Source: Bacteroidaceae bacterium (GTDB lineage Bacteria > Bacteroidota > Bacteroidia > Bacteroidales > Bacteroidaceae). From it: a DNA stretch of 42,856 nt. A program made the position numbers and the translations under genes. A model generated the notes under the pieces. It saw nothing but the letters and a program-made list of their open reading frames with translations, searched no databases and was not told the DNA's origin. The stretch is from positions 1 to 42,856 of the forward strand of contig JAEEOB010000122.1 in the NCBI GenBank assembly GCA_016284045.1, in the 5' to 3' direction. This document shows, one piece after another, positions 6,930 through 16,532 of this stretch (position 1 is its first letter; every line of letters starts with the position of its first letter).

Positions 6930-9467
6930 ATGTCCTTTATGAGAACTTTTTTTTATCGGAAACGCAGCATCTTTAAATGGATGGCTGTGGCTGTTATTGC
7001 CGCCGGTGGAATGACTTCTTGCAATGATGGGTATGAACTGGCAAAGGAAGACCCGTCTTGGCTCGGGTCAAGCATCTATGACTATCTCACTTCTGAAGGC
7101 GATTTCACTAACATGGTGAAAATCATTGATGACCTGGGATATACGGATGTACTCGCTAAAACTGGTAGCAAAACGTTATTTGTCGCTAACGACCAGGCGT
7201 TCGACAAATTTTACAAAAAAAACAACTGGGGTGTCAGAAACTACAATCAGCTGTCTTTGGCACAGAAAAAACTTATTCTCTACGGAAGCATGATCAACAA
7301 CTCTTGTCAGGTGGCGTACCTCAGTAGCTCTGAAGGACCTACTGAGGGAGACTGCATGAGAAGAGTGACTGCTACTAGCGAGTATGATTCTGTGCCTGTG
7401 ATGAGAACTGATCAGATGCCAGACAATCCATATTGGGCCAGATATAAGAAAAACGGAAAACCAATTGTCTGCATGAGCGACATTACGACACCACCTATGA
7501 TCCATTTTGTGGAGCAGTTCCTTGAGAATAAGCTCATTACAAATGATGACTGCAATTTCCTTTTCAATTATCGGACAAAACGACAGCCTGGTGATGCCAA
7601 TGTCAACGGATCTATGATAGCTGAGCAGAATATCAAGTGCTCCAACGGATTCGTACATCGCATGGAGGATGTCATCACACCTCTCCCTAACATGGCTGAC
7701 CTCATTTCTAACAATCCGAATACCAAGGGATTCGCTAAACTCCTGAATAGATATTGCGCACCTTATTATGCTGGTGATGAGGCAACAAGAGAATACAACA
7801 GACTTTATAACACAAATATCGACTCTCTATATGAGAAACGGTTTTTTTCAGAAAGAAGTAAAGGTGCTGAACCCCTTGATCTCACACCCGACGAGGGACC
7901 TGTCAACGGATTGCTGAAATTCGACCCGGGGTGGAACAAGTTCTATTCTTCTACCACCAACAGTACGTCTGCAAACGTGGCCCTGCAGGAAAATATGGGT
8001 GTCATGCTGGTGCCTAGCGACGAGGCGCTCAACAGATATTGGAACGAAGGTGCAGGAAGGGTGCTTAAGGATTACTATGGAAGCTGGGAAAATGTGCCAG
8101 ACAAGGTAATCTCAAAGATGATTAATGTCAATATGCTTAATTCATTTACCAATTCAGTGCCTAGTAAGTTTGAAACTGTGCTCAACGATGCGAATGATGA
8201 ACTGGGACTCAGAACAGAATTCGTCGATTCTGTACTTCTATGCTGTAATGGTGCTGTGTATCTCACAAACAAGGTGTTCAACCCGGTGGCTTACATCTCA
8301 GTTACTTTCCCGGCACTTGTCAATGAGAACATGAATATTCTTTACTGGGGGGTGGAACAGAACGGATTCGATGTGTATCTTAACTCACAGAACACTTATT
8401 ATAGTCTTTTTGTTCCTAATAACAACTCACTGCTTGAGTATATCGACCCATGTTCATTTGGAAAGACATCTACTCAGCTTTTCAGATTCCACTATAAACC
8501 TACTGCTCAGACGGAACGAGAGAGAGTGTGGGCAAGCATCTGGAACTACGACACAGAGACTGGTGAGGTCGGTGACTCTATTTCCGAGGCTTCTTACGAG
8601 CAAATCACCAATCGGCTGAAAGATATTCTCGACACGCATATCGTTATCGGTAACGTTGAGGATGGAAACACTTTCTATCAGACTAAGGGGGGTAGCATGG
8701 TCAAAGTGGCTAACGCGTCTGCTGGCGCTTCTGGCATGACTGTGCAAGGCGGACTCCAGATTGAAAACAATGAAAGTATTCCTGTTGTGGAAATATATGA
8801 CGAATCGTATGAAGGTAACGGTAAAACTTATATCATCAACGAGGAGCCTATCATGACTGCTAGGAAATCTGTTTTCGATGTACTCGGAGAACATGACGAA
8901 TTCAGCGCATTCTATGATTTGCTGCAAAGCTCTTCGCTTATAGAAACTAAGCATGTCATCGGAACGGATGAGCATGCGTGCGCTAGTGAGAATATCTCTC
9001 TCTTCAATACTTACAGATATACGGTCTATGTCCCGACAAACGCTGCTATCGCTAAGTTGCAGGCTTCAGGGAAACTCCCTACATGGGAAATGGTTGAGTA
9101 TGAGCCCAACGAGACCAAGCGCGACAGTCTCCAGAACGAAATCGAGACTTTCATCAAATACCATATCCAGGATAATGCCTATTATGTCGGACAGGGAGAG
9201 GTCAGTGGTGAGTTTGAGACGTCGGCTTACAAAATCAATGAGGGCGTACTTTCGTATTATAAACTCAAAACGAATGTCACCAACGACGGAATTACCATTA
9301 TAGACGGATTGGGCAACACGCTCAAAGTCAATACTGCTGGTAAACTGTATAACATTATGGCACGTGAGTATCAGTATGATGCAGGAGATGCCACTAGGGC
9401 GAATAATTTATATACCTCTTCGTTTGCGGTCATTCACCAAATCGACGGGGCGTTAATGTACAAATAA
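6930..9467 (+). CDS. Lipoprotein with four FAS1 (fasciclin) domains
   Basis: First gene of the operon, 845 residues. The N-terminus is a lipoprotein signal with lipobox GMTSC (lipidated Cys31), so the mature protein is membrane-anchored and probably surface-exposed. Four FAS1 H1-type motifs can be read: TLFVANDQAF (about residue 81), VMLVPSDEALNRYW (about 357), YSLFVPNNNSLLEY (about 491) and YTVYVPTNAAI (about 697). The first domain ends with a FVHRMEDVITPLP strand typical of FAS1 H2. FAS1 domains mediate adhesion and protein or glycan contacts in many organisms. Here, 15 bases before a SusC gene, I infer a surface glycan-binding or SusCD-associated role. No enzyme signature is seen. The domain call is solid; the ligand is unknown. 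Confidence 0.85.
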   Translation: MSFMRTFFYRKRSIFKWMAVAVIAAGGMTSCNDGYELAKEDPSWLGSSIYDYLTSEGDFTNMVKIIDDLGYTDVLAKTGSKTLFVANDQAFDKFYKKNNWGVRNYNQLSLAQKKLILYGSMINNSCQVAYLSSSEGPTEGDCMRRVTATSEYDSVPVMRTDQMPDNPYWARYKKNGKPIVCMSDITTPPMIHFVEQFLENKLITNDDCNFLFNYRTKRQPGDANVNGSMIAEQNIKCSNGFVHRMEDVITPLPNMADLISNNPNTKGFAKLLNRYCAPYYAGDEATREYNRLYNTNIDSLYEKRFFSERSKGAEPLDLTPDEGPVNGLLKFDPGWNKFYSSTTNSTSANVALQENMGVMLVPSDEALNRYWNEGAGRVLKDYYGSWENVPDKVISKMINVNMLNSFTNSVPSKFETVLNDANDELGLRTEFVDSVLLCCNGAVYLTNKVFNPVAYISVTFPALVNENMNILYWGVEQNGFDVYLNSQNTYYSLFVPNNNSLLEYIDPCSFGKTSTQLFRFHYKPTAQTERERVWASIWNYDTETGEVGDSISEASYEQITNRLKDILDTHIVIGNVEDGNTFYQTKGGSMVKVANASAGASGMTVQGGLQIENNESIPVVEIYDESYEGNGKTYIINEEPIMTARKSVFDVLGEHDEFSAFYDLLQSSSLIETKHVIGTDEHACASENISLFNTYRYTVYVPTNAAIAKLQASGKLPTWEMVEYEPNETKRDSLQNEIETFIKYHIQDNAYYVGQGEVSGEFETSAYKINEGVLSYYKLKTNVTNDGITIIDGLGNTLKVNTAGKLYNIMAREYQYDAGDATRANNLYTSSFAVIHQIDGALMYK

Positions 9468-9482
9468 TAAAACCGTGAAGAT

Positions 9483-12400
9483 ATGAAGAACTTAAAATTA
9501 TTTCTTTTGATAGCACTGGCTGTCTTGCCGCTTGCGACAAGCGCACAGGCCCCGGGAACGATGATTCACGGTGTGGTGAGAGACGACATCGAACCGCTTA
9601 TGATGTGTAATGTCGTCGAAATCGACGAGGCAAACCGTATCGTGGCGCATGGACAGACTGATATGAACGGAAACTTCTCTTTCCGTATCGTCAATCCGAA
9701 ACATAAACTCAAAATCTCATACGTGGGATATAAAACCCAAATCATTCCTATTAACGGAACTACTTATAATATTAAACTCGAGGATGCCAACAAAATCGAG
9801 GATGTCGTCATCAAGGCTACTAAGCGAACACAGACAAGCGGACTGGCTATACCTATCAGGGAAATGTCGGTTGCTCACCAGACTATCGATGCAAAGGAAT
9901 TCGAAGGACTCGGAATAACTACAGTCGATGAGGCGCTACAGGGACGTATTTCTGGTCTCGACATCATCAGCAACTCTGGTAACCTCGGTTCTGGAACGAG
10001 TATGCGACTGCGTGGTGTCAGCTCTATCAACGGAAGCAGTGAGCCTCTCATCGTCGTCGATGGTAACATTTTCGAAAGCGACTATAACGCCAATTTCGAC
10101 TATGCTAACGCTACAGAGGACCAGTTCGCTGAGCTGCTTAACGTCAACCCTGATGATATCGCTTCGATTTCAGTCCTTAAGGATGCTGCCGGAACAGCTA
10201 TTTACGGTTCTCAGGGTGCAAACGGTGTGATTGAAATCAGAACCAAGCGTGGTAGTAGAGGAAAAACAAAGGTGCAGTATTCCTACAGGGCGATGGCGAC
10301 TTTCCAGCCACAGGGTATCAGATTGCTCAACGGTGACCACTACACCATGCTTATGAAGGAGGCTTATTACAACCCGACTCTCTCAGACGAGGCGGCTAAC
10401 ATCCGTGAGTTCAACTACGACAAGTCTTGGAACGAATACGAGATGTACAACAACAACACAGACTGGAGAAAAGCTATCAAACAGACAGGATGGCAGCAGA
10501 AGCATTATGTCAGTCTCTCTGGTGGTGGCGAGAAAGCCAACTTCCGTATTGCTGGTGGTTACGACCTTCAGACTGGTACTGTCATCGAACAGAAACTCAA
10601 TAGGTTCACCACCAGGGCTGCTCTTGACTACTTCGTCAGCGACCGTATAAAGATTGTCACCAACTTCAACATGACTTATACCGAAAATAAGAAGAACTAC
10701 AGCGAGCTGCTCAGCATTGCATACCAGAAAATGCCGAACCTCTCCATCTATGAGCAGGATGTGAACGGTAACGACCTCCCCGACTATTACCACATGCTCA
10801 ACACGGCATCGGCTGAGCTGAAGAATGACCAATATACCTATGTCAACCCTGTAGCGCTCGCTAAACAGGCGAAGAACGAAGAGTCAACATATCAGATTCA
10901 GCCCGAGTTCCAGTTACATTATGACCTCTTAGGCACACACGACGACCAGACCAGACTGAAGTATGAGGGAAAAATCCTTTTCAACATCTTCAATAAATAT
11001 AATGACACTTTCTATCCGTCAAGTCTGGTTACGTCTGGATGGTCGAACAGCAATAACAACAAGGCTACTGCCAACGCACATAAGAGTACTGCTGTCACAA
11101 CCACACACAGATTCACCATCACACCTGTTTTCAAAAACGAAGACCATTCTTTCATGGCATTCGCACAGTTCCAGCTCACCGATGGTTCATCAAAGAGCAC
11201 GAATGAGACTGTCTGGGGACTCCCTTCCGGAGGAATAGAGTCACCTATCGCAGATGGTATCGTTTCTGGACTTGGAACTTCTAGCGGACAGTGGAGAAGT
11301 GTTTATCTCACTTTTTCTGCTCACTATGCTTACAAAGGAAAATATATCGCTGACTTCAGTTTCCGACGGGATGGTTCAACCAAATTTGGTGACGAGAGCA
11401 GATGGGGTAACTTCCCGGCTCTCTCTTTCAGATGGAATATCAGCGACGAGAAGTTCATGAAGAAACTCAAATGGCTCAACATGCTCTCTATACGTCCAGG
11501 TTGGGGTATCGTGGGTAACCAGCCGGGAGGGGAGTACCTCTATTTCTCAAAATATGCGAATGCGGCTGCATATAACGGCAATACGTCGGTTTCTCCTAAT
11601 AACATACGGCTAAGCTCGCTTAAGTGGGAGCAGAAAGAGACATGGAACATCGGTTTTGACCTCGGACTCTTCAACAACATGATTACTGCCGACTTCAACA
11701 TCTATACCCAGCTCACAAGCGACCTGCTTATGTTGAACCGCAGAATTCCATCATCATCCGGTTACCAGTCGCTCAACTATCAGAACGTCGGCGACATGAG
11801 AAACACAGGATGGGAATTCAACGTCAACGGACAGGATATTGTCAAAATCGGTAAGCTGAGGGCAAGCTTTAACGTCACTTTCGCCAACAACAAAAACGAA
11901 ATTACAAAGATGGATGAGACGGTGCTCGCATCTCTAAACAGCGATTTCAATAAGGACAACGGATCATACCTCACACGCGTACAGCTGCACAACGCATTCG
12001 GATCAATCTACGGATTTAAATATAAAGGGGTATATCAGTATTCTAAATACACGCCTGAGGAAGTGCCTGGAGTCAGCGGACCTAACGCGCCGGTGGCACG
12101 CGACGAGAACGGTGTAGTTGTGGTCGATAAAAACGGATATACCATTCCGATGGTCTTTTGCTACGACAGCAACGACAAGTCTTACATCTATAAGTTCAAA
12201 GGAGGTGATGCCATTTATGAGGATATTAACCACGATGGAAATATCAATGAGCTTGATATCGTCTATCTCGGTAGCTCTCTGCCGAAAGTTACTGGTGGAT
12301 GGGGATTCAAACTCCAGTATGGAAGATGGAGCTGGAACAACCAGTTTAATTTCCGTGTGGGGAATAAAATCATCAACCAGGCAAGGATGAGGGCTGAGAA

Positions 12401-12770
12401 TATGTACACTAACAACAACCAGTCAACAGCTGTTAACTGGAGATGGCGTATCGAAGGTGACGATGCACAGATTCCAAGAGCGCTATATAAGTCCGGCTAT
12501 AACTGGCTCGGAAGCGACCGTTTCATTGAGAAGGGATCCTTCATGAGACTCAACTACACACAGCTGTCTTATTCTCTCGATCCTAAATTAATCAAAGGAT
12601 GGGGACTCACCCAGCTTAGCTTCTATCTCAGTGCGAACAACCTCTTCTGTCTCACTAGCTATTCTGGTGCTGACCCTGAGGTGGGATATGGAGGATACGG
12701 AGTAACATCCGATAATGCACGTACCCCTAATCCCAGATCTGTTACTTTAGGTGTTACCGTTCAATTCTAA
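9483..12770 (+). CDS. SusC/RagA-like TonB-dependent outer-membrane transporter (first copy)
   Basis: 1095 residues. A signal peptide ends near ATSAQA. It is followed by a carboxypeptidase-regulatory-like domain (about 27-105; DMNGNFSFRIV, ISYVGYKTQIIPI), a TonB-box-like stretch (IEDVVIKATKR) and a plug domain (about 120-255) with SusC hallmarks: LQGRISGLDI, MRLRGVSSINGSSEPLIVVD, ISVLKDAAGTAIYGSQGANG. The long beta-barrel ends in VTVQF, an aromatic C-terminus suited to BAM recognition. It would import oligosaccharides through the outer membrane using TonB energy, with the SusD protein encoded 13 bases downstream as a lid. Part of the operon that begins at 6930. Very confident of family; the glucuronoxylan-like substrate is inferred from the neighbouring enzymes. 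Confidence 0.95.
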   Translation: MKNLKLFLLIALAVLPLATSAQAPGTMIHGVVRDDIEPLMMCNVVEIDEANRIVAHGQTDMNGNFSFRIVNPKHKLKISYVGYKTQIIPINGTTYNIKLEDANKIEDVVIKATKRTQTSGLAIPIREMSVAHQTIDAKEFEGLGITTVDEALQGRISGLDIISNSGNLGSGTSMRLRGVSSINGSSEPLIVVDGNIFESDYNANFDYANATEDQFAELLNVNPDDIASISVLKDAAGTAIYGSQGANGVIEIRTKRGSRGKTKVQYSYRAMATFQPQGIRLLNGDHYTMLMKEAYYNPTLSDEAANIREFNYDKSWNEYEMYNNNTDWRKAIKQTGWQQKHYVSLSGGGEKANFRIAGGYDLQTGTVIEQKLNRFTTRAALDYFVSDRIKIVTNFNMTYTENKKNYSELLSIAYQKMPNLSIYEQDVNGNDLPDYYHMLNTASAELKNDQYTYVNPVALAKQAKNEESTYQIQPEFQLHYDLLGTHDDQTRLKYEGKILFNIFNKYNDTFYPSSLVTSGWSNSNNNKATANAHKSTAVTTTHRFTITPVFKNEDHSFMAFAQFQLTDGSSKSTNETVWGLPSGGIESPIADGIVSGLGTSSGQWRSVYLTFSAHYAYKGKYIADFSFRRDGSTKFGDESRWGNFPALSFRWNISDEKFMKKLKWLNMLSIRPGWGIVGNQPGGEYLYFSKYANAAAYNGNTSVSPNNIRLSSLKWEQKETWNIGFDLGLFNNMITADFNIYTQLTSDLLMLNRRIPSSSGYQSLNYQNVGDMRNTGWEFNVNGQDIVKIGKLRASFNVTFANNKNEITKMDETVLASLNSDFNKDNGSYLTRVQLHNAFGSIYGFKYKGVYQYSKYTPEEVPGVSGPNAPVARDENGVVVVDKNGYTIPMVFCYDSNDKSYIYKFKGGDAIYEDINHDGNINELDIVYLGSSLPKVTGGWGFKLQYGRWSWNNQFNFRVGNKIINQARMRAENMYTNNNQSTAVNWRWRIEGDDAQIPRALYKSGYNWLGSDRFIEKGSFMRLNYTQLSYSLDPKLIKGWGLTQLSFYLSANNLFCLTSYSGADPEVGYGGYGVTSDNARTPNPRSVTLGVTVQF

Positions 12771-12783
12771 AATCTGTCTTATT

Positions 12784-14502
12784 ATGAATATGATAAAGAA
12801 ATATAATTCGTTTGCAGGAATTTGTGTCGCAGCGGCTCTTTGCGCGACTACTTTCACTGCTTGCAACGATTTCCTTTCGATTGAGCCGCAAAACGAAATC
12901 GTGCTTGAGAACTACTGGACGGAGGAGGCGGATGTGAACAGTGTGCTCAACTCTTGCTACGCACAGCTTGAAAGCTCCGACTGCATCAGAAGAATGATTG
13001 TGTGGGGAGAGCTCAGATCCGACAACATGACTAACGGATCGGGTACAAGCAACAGCCTCAACAATATCTTGAAAGAAAATATTCTCGAAACTAATGAATT
13101 CACTGATTGGAAGTGCTTCTATGATGTGATTAACAAATGTAATACCGTCATTTACTATGCACCGGAGGTGAATAAAATCGACCCTAACTTCACTGACGCA
13201 GAGTTGAGGGCCACACTGGCTGAGGCCACTACACTTAGGGTACTTTCCTATTTCTACCTTATCAGGACTTTTAGAGATGTACCATACGTCACGGAGCCTT
13301 CTAACGACGACACACAGGAGTATCAGGTGCCAGCTGATAAATTCGATGTGGTGCTTGACAAACTCATTGCCGACATGGAAAAGGTTAAGGACGATGCTGT
13401 AAGAAGTTACGGTGAGAAGAGTGTGGAAAACACATGCAGAATCACCAGATGGGCTTGTTATTCTCTCCTCGCTGACCTCTGTCTCTGGAAAGGGGATTGG
13501 CAGAAATGTATTGACTACTGCGACCTTGTCATCGACCAGAAAATCAAACAGTATGAGGAGGATTACGAGGAAAATCCAACCACAATCACTACAGAACTTT
13601 ACGGTAAATATCCGCTTATCTCAGAATCTACAGCCAACAGCAACTATGCTGGAAACACCTACAATGAGATTTTCGGAGAAGGCAACAGCTTCGAGTCGAT
13701 TTTTGAACTTAATTTCATAAATAATCAGTCTGTTACTAATGGAACTGTCGGATCATTCTATGGTTCCAGTTCTAATAAAACCGGACAAATCGGAGCTCCG
13801 ACTTTCCTCTATACTGATGCTTACGCAGGACTTAACGATTATTTTAAAAGAACGGACTGCAGATATCTTGAAAACATGAATGAGACGAACAACAAGATTT
13901 ACATCTCTAAGTATGTCAATCAGTCTGTTTCGTTCAGAACTTCTACTACTACTGGTGGGCAGCCCTCTGTTAACGCAACTGCAAGGTCTAATCAGTTTGC
14001 CAACTGGATTATCTACAGGCTTACTGACATTATGCTTATGAGAGCAGAGGCTGAGGTACAGCTTGCTGGGGACGTTAACCCTGATACCCCGCTTACAGAA
14101 GAGCAGACACAACACTACAGAAATGCTTTTGCTTGCGTCAGTGCTGTATGGAAAAGAGCTAACAACAAACGTGTCGCTACTACGGACACCCTTGTGTATG
14201 ATAATTATGCTACTTCTAAAACCACTATGGAAAACCTCATTCTCGATGAAAGACAGAGAGAATTGATGTTTGAGGGAAAAAGATGGTTCGACTTCGTCAG
14301 AATTTGCAGAAGAGACGGAGAAAACACCAGAATGATCAGCAAAGTGTTGCCTAAGTTCACTGAGAATGCCAGCGTCATTAAAATTAAGCTTGCCACTCAG
14401 GATGTGCTCTATTGGCCTTATAATAAGGAGGAATTGAAGCAGAATCCGTATCTCGTGCAGAACCCTGCATACGAAACGGATAATACGGAAAAGAATTTCT
14501 AA
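12784..14502 (+). CDS. SusD/RagB-like surface glycan-binding lipoprotein (first copy)
   Basis: 572 residues from the ATG at 12784. The in-frame ATG at 12751 lies inside the susC-like gene and would add 11 residues before the signal peptide, so I reject it. The lipoprotein signal ends in FTAC (Cys27), followed by NDFLSIEPQNEI, the typical SusD beginning. SusD landmarks continue with YWTEEADVNSVLNSCYAQL, an N-terminal helical repeat region (EATTLRVLSYFYLIRTFRDVP) and a C-terminal LILDERQRELMFEGKRWFD motif. It pairs with the SusC-like barrel encoded just upstream and acts at the cell surface to capture glycan. A 23-base gap separates it from the next gene. Confidence 0.94.
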   Translation: MNMIKKYNSFAGICVAAALCATTFTACNDFLSIEPQNEIVLENYWTEEADVNSVLNSCYAQLESSDCIRRMIVWGELRSDNMTNGSGTSNSLNNILKENILETNEFTDWKCFYDVINKCNTVIYYAPEVNKIDPNFTDAELRATLAEATTLRVLSYFYLIRTFRDVPYVTEPSNDDTQEYQVPADKFDVVLDKLIADMEKVKDDAVRSYGEKSVENTCRITRWACYSLLADLCLWKGDWQKCIDYCDLVIDQKIKQYEEDYEENPTTITTELYGKYPLISESTANSNYAGNTYNEIFGEGNSFESIFELNFINNQSVTNGTVGSFYGSSSNKTGQIGAPTFLYTDAYAGLNDYFKRTDCRYLENMNETNNKIYISKYVNQSVSFRTSTTTGGQPSVNATARSNQFANWIIYRLTDIMLMRAEAEVQLAGDVNPDTPLTEEQTQHYRNAFACVSAVWKRANNKRVATTDTLVYDNYATSKTTMENLILDERQRELMFEGKRWFDFVRICRRDGENTRMISKVLPKFTENASVIKIKLATQDVLYWPYNKEELKQNPYLVQNPAYETDNTEKNF

Positions 14503-14525
14503 TCCATTTAAATAGTTTTCGATTT

Positions 14526-16508
14526 ATGAAACATAATATGATGCTTAAATTTATTATTGGGATATTGTCATTCGCTCTCACGGCTAATCTCTTTATGAGT
14601 TGTTCCGATGAGCCTGACCTCGATAACTATTACACCTTCACGGGAGAGATGGTCAGCGACTATCTCAGCAGCAGACCTGAGACTTATAGCGAGTTCACCG
14701 CCATTCTCAAAAAGTCCGGTATGTACGGAATGATGGCTACTTATGGCACATATACCTGCTTTGCGCCTACAAACGATGCTATCAACAGCTATCTCAGGAT
14801 GCATGGACTTAACAGTGTTGAACAACTGACGAAAGCAGAGTGTGACACCATCTCTTGGAACCATATCATTCAGGAGACATATTTCACGACTGACCTCAGC
14901 GATGGAAATATCTCTACGCCTAATATGAACAACAGGTTCCTAACGTTCTCTTGCGACAGTGACGCACTGACGGGAGGTAATGTGATGTATTACATCAATA
15001 TGTCATCAAGAATGATTGTAAGGGACGACTCTGTGGAAAATGGGGTCGTACATACGCTCGACAGGGTAATACAGCCATCTAGCTCTTATCTGCCTGAGCT
15101 TATGCTTGAGGATAAGACCATTGAAATATTTACTTCTGCCCTTACACTTACCGGACTCAGCGACAGTTTGTATGAGTATCTCGACCCGAATTACACTATT
15201 GGAAGAGATTCCGTGTTCCAGGGTATGCCTTTCCATAGAACGGGTGCCACTTATTATATGTATTATCCCGAAACCAGACAAAAACGATATACAGTTTTTG
15301 CGGAGCCCGATAATGTGTTCCGCAAAGCGGGAATCAACGATTTGGAACAGCTCAAAGCATACGCTAAGCAAATTTATGATGAGATGTACCCGGAGGATGC
15401 AGGTATGTACGACAATGAGTGGACTAACAGGAAAAACCCGCTTAACAGATTTATTGCTTACCACATGCTCCCTTATTATGGGGCTATCAATGACTTCACA
15501 ATCTCTGAGAGTGGTATTGACTATAAGACAACATGTGCTATGCCGAACCTAATCGACTGTACTGACTGGTTCACTACTATGATGCCAGGAACTATCATGA
15601 AGATGTCTTCACCGGCTGAAGGTTTGTTTATCAACCGTAAAGGCGTTGGATACAAATACTCTGTCAAAGGTGTAAAGGTTTATACACCTACAGAGATGAA
15701 AAACGTTCACGACCAGGCTATGGCGGAAGCGGGATTACCGGCTGATACATTGAACCAACAGGCTTTGAATGGTATCTATCACTATATTGACAATGTACTC
15801 ACTTACAACACCCAGACCAGGGATGTCGTCTTCAACGACAGAATCAGATGGGATGTCGTCACCATGACACCTGAGTTCCTTAATGCTGGCGCAAGAGGTA
15901 ATACCAATGGACAGCACCTTACTGGATTCAAACAAGTGGAAGGATGGGATTTCCATGGTATCAATCCCACACTTGCACTCAGGGAGAGAGGTGTTTGGAT
16001 GGCTACCTATTCTGATGCTGTTGACCTCATCGGACAGTTCGATGTCAGCTTCAAACTGCCGCCTGTCCCGGCAAACACTTATGAAATCAGATTCGGATAT
16101 GGAGCAGGTAACGACCGTGGGGTTGTGCAAATCTACTTCGGAGAGAAGGACAATATGCAGCCGATGGGACTGCCTATCGACTTCCGAATCTGGGGAGGTG
16201 ACCCTTCTATCGGATGGGTGGCAGACACCGACGATGAGGAAGAGAACAGGGCTATCGACAAAGCTATGCACAACCGTGGATACATGAAGGATATGGACTC
16301 TTGGAACCAAGGTGGTTCAAACAACCTGAGAGCTAACAATGGTAAATACCGTAAAATCCTTACAACACAGGCTCTTGATCCTAAAAAGGAATATTGGTTG
16401 AGAATCAAACTCGTCATTGAGAATGCAGAAGCCGAGCTCCCTATCAACTATTTCGAATTCTGTCCTAAGAGCGTTTACGCCGGACTTACTGCCGAAGATA
16501 CGCATTAA
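14526..16508 (+). CDS. Lipoprotein with two FAS1 domains and a C-terminal beta-sandwich-like domain
   Basis: 660 residues. A lipoprotein signal ends in FMSC (Cys26). FAS1 domain 1 carries YTCFAPTNDAINSYL (about residue 76) and closes with VVHTLDRVIQP (about 174). A second, more divergent FAS1 unit carries YTVFAEPDNVF (about 256). From about residue 445 onward the chain changes character to a beta-rich module of about 200 residues (ANTYEIRFGYGAGNDRGVVQIYF; PINYFEF near the end). That pattern resembles carbohydrate-binding or jelly-roll modules, though I cannot assign a named family. It lies between the first SusCD pair and a similar FAS1 gene. Probable surface-exposed glycan-binding protein (inference). 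Confidence 0.82.
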   Translation: MKHNMMLKFIIGILSFALTANLFMSCSDEPDLDNYYTFTGEMVSDYLSSRPETYSEFTAILKKSGMYGMMATYGTYTCFAPTNDAINSYLRMHGLNSVEQLTKAECDTISWNHIIQETYFTTDLSDGNISTPNMNNRFLTFSCDSDALTGGNVMYYINMSSRMIVRDDSVENGVVHTLDRVIQPSSSYLPELMLEDKTIEIFTSALTLTGLSDSLYEYLDPNYTIGRDSVFQGMPFHRTGATYYMYYPETRQKRYTVFAEPDNVFRKAGINDLEQLKAYAKQIYDEMYPEDAGMYDNEWTNRKNPLNRFIAYHMLPYYGAINDFTISESGIDYKTTCAMPNLIDCTDWFTTMMPGTIMKMSSPAEGLFINRKGVGYKYSVKGVKVYTPTEMKNVHDQAMAEAGLPADTLNQQALNGIYHYIDNVLTYNTQTRDVVFNDRIRWDVVTMTPEFLNAGARGNTNGQHLTGFKQVEGWDFHGINPTLALRERGVWMATYSDAVDLIGQFDVSFKLPPVPANTYEIRFGYGAGNDRGVVQIYFGEKDNMQPMGLPIDFRIWGGDPSIGWVADTDDEEENRAIDKAMHNRGYMKDMDSWNQGGSNNLRANNGKYRKILTTQALDPKKEYWLRIKLVIENAEAELPINYFEFCPKSVYAGLTAEDTH

Positions 16509-16532
16509 TTAACTTTTAATTGATTTTGATTT